Assembly: GCA_049518775.1 (NCBI GenBank)
Contig: JBEKRL010000066.1
Span: 1-10,004 of the forward strand
Length of the DNA stretch: 10,004 nucleotides
Source: Bog-877 sp049518775
GTDB lineage: Bacteria; Chloroflexota; Dormibacteria; Aeolococcales; Bog-877
Direction: 5' to 3'
This document shows positions 5,898-10,004 of the stretch, in pieces (position 1 is the first letter of the stretch; every line of letters starts with the position of its first letter). The notes under the pieces were generated by a model that made no database searches, had not been told where the DNA came from, and saw only the letters and a program-made list of their open reading frames with translations. The position numbers and the translations under genes were made by a program.

Positions 5898-6491
5898 ATG
5901 ACCCGGCGGCACGGCGTGGGCGTGGCCCTCAGCATCCTGGCCGGACTGCTGCTGGCGGGGTGCGGCGGTGGCCACGCGGCTTCGAAGGGATCCAAGCCCA
6001 GTCCGTCGGCCCGGCCGAGCCCCAGCGCATCGGCTCGGCCAACCCCGAGCCCTAGCAACGCGACCGTGCTGGTCTGCCAGGCGACCGCCATGACGGCGTC
6101 TCAAGGCCAGTCAGATTCCGCAGCGGGTCACATCGTCTACGCCTTCGTGCTGACCAACACCGGGGCCCAGCCGTGCACCCTGGACGGCTACCCCGCCGTG
6201 CAGCTGGTGGCTGCGAATGGGAGTCTCTCCACCACCCAGTCCAACGGCAACGACGGGGTGACCTCAGTGAGCACGACTCCTGAGCTGGTGACCATTGCCG
6301 CCGGAGGATCCGCGTCCTTTGTGCTCCAGTACAGCGACGTGCCCACCGGCATCGAGGCGTGTCCCGCCGCCACCCAGCTGCAGATCGTGCTCCCTGGAGG
6401 AGGCGGCACGGTGACCGCCAGTGCCGACATCGACCCCTGCGGCGGCGATCTCTACGTCTCTCCAGTGCGGGCCGGCACGGCGCCGCCCTGA
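5898..6491 (+). CDS. DUF4232-type secreted lipoprotein
   Basis: The 197-residue product has a lipoprotein leader: R3-R4, a hydrophobic core 7-20, and the lipobox LLAGC with C22. A Ser/Pro/Ala-rich spacer (about 29-53) should hold the domain away from the membrane. The rest matches the DUF4232 pattern: VCQATAM, YAFVLTNTGAQPCTLDGYPAVQLV, a Thr/Ser-rich middle, TIAAGGSASFVLQYSDV and a Cys-containing end (DIDPCGG). Cysteines in the mature domain could form disulfides. It is presumed to be anchored outside the cytoplasmic membrane; its function is unknown. The start is the ATG at 5898 or the adjacent GTG at 5895; no ribosome binding site is present and the mRNA is probably leaderless. It converges on the htrA-like gene, with hairpins between. 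Confidence 0.85.
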   Translation: MTRRHGVGVALSILAGLLLAGCGGGHAASKGSKPSPSARPSPSASARPTPSPSNATVLVCQATAMTASQGQSDSAAGHIVYAFVLTNTGAQPCTLDGYPAVQLVAANGSLSTTQSNGNDGVTSVSTTPELVTIAAGGSASFVLQYSDVPTGIEACPAATQLQIVLPGGGGTVTASADIDPCGGDLYVSPVRAGTAPP

Positions 6492-6496
6492 GCCGC

Positions 6497-6524
6497 GGCC
6501 GGGACGGATTCTCTTTCCCCGGCC
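6497..6524 (+). terminator. Stem-loop directly after the DUF4232 lipoprotein gene
   Basis: GGCCGGG (6497-6503) pairs perfectly with CCCGGCC (6518-6524) across a 14-nt loop, beginning 5 nt after the TGA. There is no T-tract beyond the stem. Position and stem strength support termination. Confidence 0.4.
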
Positions 6525-6732
6525 CATCTCCCGAGTGCAGGGGTGGGCTCCGGCCGGGGGTTCGGGGCATTGGGGGGTTCGGCTGAGGTGGGCAGGGGGG
6601 ATCCGCTCTCGCCTGACTGAGCGCGGCAGAGGTGGGCCCCAGCGGTGCGGGCCGTCCAGCTGGCAGGTTGGGCAGGAGTTGGCGCTGGGCTGGTGCGCCG
6701 CTTCTGCCGCTGGAGGCCCGGCAAGAAGAAGT

Positions 6733-6760
6733 CGCCCCCCGGTCACAAGACCGGAGGGCG
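6733..6760 (-). terminator. Strong stem-loop terminator of the htrA-like gene
   Basis: A 12-bp stem with one C-A mismatch (6733-6744 with 6749-6760) and an ACAA loop lies 35 nt beyond the htrA-like stop. On the minus strand it is followed by ACTTCTTCTTGCC, a T-rich tail. It could also stop plus-strand transcripts arriving from the lipoprotein gene. Confidence 0.65.
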
Positions 6761-6795
6761 CTGGGGGGTGAGTTGCTACCGAACTCTTCGGGCGG

Positions 6796-8184
6796 TCACT
6801 CAGCCGGTCCCGTGGTGAGGGTCACATTGGCGGTGTGGCTCGTGTCCGATGAGTCGACCCAAGTGAGCGAGACGGTCTGCCCCGGCTTGTCGGCCGCAAA
6901 GGAGGAACCCAGGGCGGTGGCCGAGCTGACCGAGCTCCCGTTCACCGCCGTGATCACGTCGCCTGCCTGAAGGCCGGCCGACGCGGCTGGCGTGTTGGCG
7001 AGCACATTGGTGACCAGCGCTCCCGAGTCGACCGGGGGGGTGTAGCCGCCGAACCCGCCGAACCCGCTGCCCGCGCTGGCGCTGCCGGCATTTTCAACCT
7101 CGACTCCCAGGAAGGCCGGGAGCCCGATGCGGACGGTGGTGCTGTCCTGCCCCTGCTGGATCTCGCTGGCGATCGTCAGGGCCCGGTTGATGGGGATGGC
7201 GAACCCGACGTTCGAGGCCGAGCTCCACTCTCCGGAGTTGCTGCTGGAGGCGGCGGTGTTCATCCCGACCACCTTCCCGGCGGAGTTCACCAGGGGCCCG
7301 CCAGAGTTGCCGGGCTCAAGCGGAGCGTCGATCTGGATGACCCCGGTCAGGTGCTCGCTGCTGGTGCCTTCCCCGTCACTGGCGGTGATCGACCGGTTGA
7401 GTGCGGTCACGGCCCCGCTGGTCACGGTGGGCTTGCCGGGGAGGTCGAGGGCGTTGCCGATCGCGATCACGGGCAGCCCCACGGCGACGCTGGAGGAGTT
7501 GCCCACGGAGACGGTGCTGAGTCCGGAGGCGCTCTGCAATTGCAGCAGGGCGACGTCGTCAGTAGCGTCGTAGCCGACCACGTTGGCGGTGTACTTGGTG
7601 CCGGTCCCGTCGACCTGGACGGTGATGCTGGTCGCGCCCTCGATCACGTGATTGTTGGTGAGAATCTCGCCGTTGGAGGTGAGGATCATCCCGGTCCCCG
7701 CGTCGGTCTGGTTCTGGTAACTGTCGGTCGCGGTGATGTCCACCACAGCTGGGTCAACCGCGGCGGCGACCTTGGTCACGTTGAGAGTGCCGGCGCTCCC
7801 GGTCACCCCCGAGGACGCGGCCGGTGTCGGGATCGGCTCGGTGGCCAGTGTGCTGCTGCTGCCGGGGCTGCCGATCCGGTAGCCGGCGAAGCCCACTCCC
7901 AACAGGACCACGGCGGCAACCGCGACGACCGCCACTCGTCGCCGCCAGTTGGGGCCGGGCGGGGCCGGAGTCAGGTCGTCGGGCTCGTCAGGTCCGCCCC
8001 CGAGGGGTGCGCCTCCGTCCGCCGGCGGGGGAGCGGCCTGAGGCCACTCCATGGTGGACGCCTCGGTCGGCTCGGGGGGTTCCAGCGCGGGCCCTGGCCG
8101 GGCGCTGTCCGCCGCAGGCTCCGGCGCTTCGGAGACGTCCTCCGCCCACTGATCTGGCTGGTTCGGGTCTTGATTGCTGTCCAC
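6796..8184 (-). CDS. Membrane-anchored HtrA/DegP-type serine protease with PDZ domain
   Basis: This trypsin-like protease presumably degrades or senses misfolded proteins outside the membrane. The 462 residues comprise: a cytoplasmic Pro/acidic head (1-79), a basic stop (R81-R83), one transmembrane helix (about 84-101), a Ser/Thr/Pro linker, the protease domain (about 133-345) and a PDZ domain (about 355-455). The triad is visible as H179 in TNNHV, D210 in TDDVALL and S294 in GNSGGP. A Gly/Ser-rich loop (366-381, SASAGSGFGGFGGY) enters the PDZ domain. The start is a GTG at 8184, with AGGA 9 nt upstream. The closed architecture argues that no N-terminal extension is missing. The gene diverges from the redox gene at 8482. 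Family is certain; no exact paralog name can be given. Confidence 0.93.
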   Translation of the reverse strand: MDSNQDPNQPDQWAEDVSEAPEPAADSARPGPALEPPEPTEASTMEWPQAAPPPADGGAPLGGGPDEPDDLTPAPPGPNWRRRVAVVAVAAVVLLGVGFAGYRIGSPGSSSTLATEPIPTPAASSGVTGSAGTLNVTKVAAAVDPAVVDITATDSYQNQTDAGTGMILTSNGEILTNNHVIEGATSITVQVDGTGTKYTANVVGYDATDDVALLQLQSASGLSTVSVGNSSSVAVGLPVIAIGNALDLPGKPTVTSGAVTALNRSITASDGEGTSSEHLTGVIQIDAPLEPGNSGGPLVNSAGKVVGMNTAASSSNSGEWSSASNVGFAIPINRALTIASEIQQGQDSTTVRIGLPAFLGVEVENAGSASAGSGFGGFGGYTPPVDSGALVTNVLANTPAASAGLQAGDVITAVNGSSVSSATALGSSFAADKPGQTVSLTWVDSSDTSHTANVTLTTGPAE

Positions 8185-8481
8185 TTTCCCAGTTCCTGCT
8201 TAGCGTGGATTCCGGCTCCGGTCACGGCCGGGAGCGGAACTTGGTTTGCCTCGTTCTCTGGCCTGAGTATGCCCTCTGGCTCTTGGAATTGTGTTGGAGG
8301 AACCTGAGAAGATGACGGGAATTGCGAGCCCCCCTGGGGCGGTCCACCCCAGCCGGCCTTCCCCAATTCAGAGGCAGGCTTGGTTCGGTTGCCGGACGGC
8401 CTCCGGGGCGGGGCCCTAGATTTAGGGCTGTCGGCCCGGCGGAGACCGGCCTCACAGGTGAATTCTGGAGGAGGCGGCTGG
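8185..8481. other. Divergent intergenic region between the htrA-like and glutaredoxin-reductase genes
   Basis: The region must carry promoters for both genes. I see no clean -35/-10 pair. It holds the inverted repeat at 8413-8428 and the strong ribosome binding site GGAGGAGG at 8467-8474. A 35-codon frame from the ATG at 8312 is too weakly supported to call. Confidence 0.5.
8413..8428. promoter_or_regulatory. Inverted repeat in the shared htrA/redox-gene upstream region
   Basis: GCCCTA-GATT-TAGGGC is a perfect 6-bp inverted repeat, 53 bp before the ATG at 8482. It is locally AT-rich inside GC-rich surroundings, which fits an operator or a promoter melting region. Which of the two genes it would serve is unclear. 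Confidence 0.35.
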
Positions 8482-9681
8482 ATGTCCGAGATCACCGTCT
8501 ACGGGGCCCCCTGGTGTCCTGACTGCAAGCGCAGCAAGCAGTTCCTGGCCCAGCACCGGGTCGCCTACCGCTGGGTCGACGTCGACCAGGATCCCGAGGC
8601 GCTTAGCTTCGTGGAATCGTTGCAGAAGGGTGGTCGCACCATTCCCACCGTGGTCTTTGGGGAGGGTGACTACCTGCTGGAGCCGTCGGACGAGGAGTTG
8701 GCCAGGAAGCTGGGGCTTGCACTCAGGGCCGAGCGCAGCTTCTACGACGTGGCCATGGTCGGAGGCGGTCCCGCCGCCCTGGCGGCGGCGATCTACGCGG
8801 CCCGGGAGGGGATGGAGTCGATCGTCATCGACCGCAGCGCTCTCGGCGGTCAATCCGGGGTCACCGAGCGGATCGACAACTACCCGGGCTTTCCCGAGGG
8901 CGTGGGTGGCGCCGACCTGGCGGACCGCTTCATCGCCCAGGCCCGCCGCTACGGGGTGGAACTGCTGCCCGCGGTCTCGGTGGCCGGGATCTCCCGCGAC
9001 GGCGAGGATGTGCTGCTCCGGCTGGGGACCGGGCAGGTGATCGCCGCTCACGCGGCGGTGATCGCCACCGGATCCTCCTACCGCCGGCTCGGGGTCCCCG
9101 GCGAGGATGACCTGATCGGGGCCGGGGTGCACTTCTGCGCCACCTGCGACGGTCCCTTCTACAAGGGCTCCAACGAACTCCTGGTGATCGGGGGTGGCAA
9201 CTCGGCTCTGGAGGAGGGCCTCTTCCTGGCCCAGTTCGCCAAGCGGATCCGGGTCGTCCAGCTGGGCCCGGAGCTGACCGCCTCGCGGCTGCTCCAGGAC
9301 AAGGTTCTCAACCATCCCCAGTTCTCGGTCCACACCAGCACCGAGGTGCTCGGGCTCGAGGGGGTGAGCCGCCTGGAGGGAGTCCGGGCCCGCGACGTCA
9401 ACAGCGGCCAGGAGTTCAGCTGGAACCCTGCCGCCGCCTTCGTATTCATCGGACTCACCCCCAACACCGCCTTCCTGGGGGACTCGGTCGAGCTGGATGG
9501 GCGCGGCTTCGTCAAGGCGGACGGGATGTTCAGAACCTCAATGCTCGGCGTGTTTGTGGCCGGCGACGTCAGGGCGGGTTCCACCAAGCAGCTGGGCTCG
9601 GCGGTCGGCGACGGAATCGCGGCCCTGCTGGCGGTGCGCCGATACCTTCAGGAACACCACCACTTGGCCGAGAAGTCCTAG
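8482..9681 (+). CDS. Glutaredoxin (mycoredoxin-like) fused to a thioredoxin reductase-like flavoprotein
   Basis: The 399-residue soluble protein joins two redox modules. Residues 1-80 are a glutaredoxin/mycoredoxin fold with CPDC (C12, C15), the cis-Pro segment TIPTVVF and the C-terminal LEPSDEELARKLG. From about 87 comes a thioredoxin reductase-like domain: FAD motif GGGPAALAA (94-102), GGQ (122-124), the redox pair CATC (C219, C222), dinucleotide motif GGGNSALEE (237-245) and the FAD-closing GDVRAGSTKQLGSAVGDG (361-378). The NADPH-phosphate motif HRRxxxR expected after the second Rossmann strand is absent; VVQLGPELTASR stands there. GGAGGAGG 7 nt upstream fixes the ATG at 8482. It may pass electrons from the flavin to its own glutaredoxin domain. 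The electron donor is unknown. Confidence 0.93.
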   Translation: MSEITVYGAPWCPDCKRSKQFLAQHRVAYRWVDVDQDPEALSFVESLQKGGRTIPTVVFGEGDYLLEPSDEELARKLGLALRAERSFYDVAMVGGGPAALAAAIYAAREGMESIVIDRSALGGQSGVTERIDNYPGFPEGVGGADLADRFIAQARRYGVELLPAVSVAGISRDGEDVLLRLGTGQVIAAHAAVIATGSSYRRLGVPGEDDLIGAGVHFCATCDGPFYKGSNELLVIGGGNSALEEGLFLAQFAKRIRVVQLGPELTASRLLQDKVLNHPQFSVHTSTEVLGLEGVSRLEGVRARDVNSGQEFSWNPAAAFVFIGLTPNTAFLGDSVELDGRGFVKADGMFRTSMLGVFVAGDVRAGSTKQLGSAVGDGIAALLAVRRYLQEHHHLAEKS

Positions 9682-9794
9682 GGCGGGTCTCAGCTACCTG
9701 TGGTCAGCACCACTCCCGGTGCGACTGCGGCACCAAGGCGCGCAGCCGATCCCTCGGGAGGGCGGTGGGCACGCCGACGGCGCCAGTGGCCGGA
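9682..9794. other. Short convergent intergenic region with weak stem-loops
   Basis: GTGGT-CAGC-ACCAC (9700-9713) and GGTGC with GCACC (9718-9734) are small perfect stems between two converging genes. Neither has a T-tract. Either could help end transcription. Confidence 0.3.
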
Positions 9795-9986
9795 CTAGTG
9801 CTTCTGCTGGTGACTTCGGTGGAAACGGAGGAGCGAAATCACCACCCAAACGATCGCCACCAGCAGCACCAGGTGGATCACCAGGGTGAGCGCCGGAACC
9901 ACCAAGAAGAAGACGACGAAGAGGACGACCAGGATGAGGAGAGCGAGTGAGAGGGGGTGTCGCGCTAGATGCATATCGATAAACAC
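9795..9986 (-). CDS. Very small hydrophobic membrane protein
   Basis: The 63-residue product is almost entirely apolar between charged ends. A short basic head (MHLARH) leads into LSLALLILVVLFVVFFLVV. A proline break (PAL) and a second hydrophobic stretch VIHLVLLVAIVWVVISLL follow, then a basic tail RFHRSHQQKH. Two short membrane helices in a hairpin, or one kinked helix, would fit. It resembles in character the small 'hydrophobic proteins' common in actinobacteria, without motifs allowing a family name. The start is a GTG at 9986 with AGGA 8 nt upstream, or the in-frame ATG at 9974 with AAGGTG 9 nt upstream; I cannot decide. Biased composition alone could mislead, but such a clean membrane profile in GC-rich DNA supports a real gene. 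Confidence 0.7.
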   Translation of the reverse strand: MFIDMHLARHPLSLALLILVVLFVVFFLVVPALTLVIHLVLLVAIVWVVISLLRFHRSHQQKH

Positions 9987-10004
9987 CTTACACGTCCTGG
10001 CCGT

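Noticed and set aside
8317..8345. SigR/SigH-type redox-stress promoter (GGGAAT at 8317) before the glutaredoxin-reductase gene
   Set aside because: No GTT occurs at the required distance. GTC at the wrong spacing is not enough.
8312..8419. 35-codon frame upstream of the redox fusion gene, with GGAGGA before its ATG
   Set aside because: The spacer is about 10 nt, the product (MTGIASPPGAVHPSRPSP...) is Pro/Arg-rich and unrecognisable, and no leader-peptide logic is visible.
1..10004. CRISPR arrays, tRNA or rRNA genes, riboswitches, phage genes
   Set aside because: A read of both strands showed no regularly spaced repeats, no tRNA-like cloverleaf, no rRNA sequence and no phage-type reading frames.

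Overview
The window reads as chromosomal DNA of a high-GC bacterium. Coding regions are strongly GC-biased at the third position, GTG and TTG starts are used, and several families are typical of Actinomycetota: a lipoprotein of the DUF4232 type, an HtrA protease with a long Pro/acidic cytoplasmic head, a mycoredoxin-like CPDC domain fused to a thioredoxin-reductase fold, and a group III phosphofructokinase. A related high-GC phylum such as Dormibacterota or Chloroflexota cannot be excluded.

Layout. (1) 1-2208, minus strand: most of an IS21-family insertion sequence, with istA, istB overlapping it by 4 bp (ATGA), and the istA-side terminus carrying two 13-bp direct repeats. The istB-side terminus lies beyond position 1. 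(2) 2209-2357, minus strand: the signal peptide and first mature residues of a lipoprotein gene cut by the insertion. (3) 2478-2828, minus strand: a probable decayed C-terminal piece of an ArsR-like regulator. (4) 2870-3220, plus: a small conserved protein of unknown function. (5) 3527-4000, minus: methylglyoxal synthase, probably starting at a TTG with a strong ribosome binding site. (6) 4473-5507, plus: a phosphofructokinase whose active-site residues point to pyrophosphate as phosphoryl donor. (7) 5898-6491, plus: a DUF4232-type lipoprotein, probably translated from a leaderless mRNA. (8) 6796-8184, minus: a membrane-anchored HtrA/DegP serine protease with a PDZ domain. (9) 8482-9681, plus: a glutaredoxin-thioredoxin reductase fusion lacking the usual NADPH-binding HRRxxxR motif. 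(10) 9795-9986, minus: a very small membrane protein.

How the genes fit together. Methylglyoxal synthase and phosphofructokinase are divergent neighbours and act on the same stretch of upper glycolysis: one moves carbon and phosphate into the triose pool, the other drains dihydroxyacetone phosphate and releases phosphate. The htrA and glutaredoxin-reductase genes diverge from a shared intergenic region of about 300 bp and both belong to envelope or redox stress handling. The left third is accessory DNA under decay, with an IS, a truncated lipoprotein and a regulator remnant. I saw no CRISPR array, tRNA, rRNA or phage genes, and no clear multi-gene defence or biosynthetic system.
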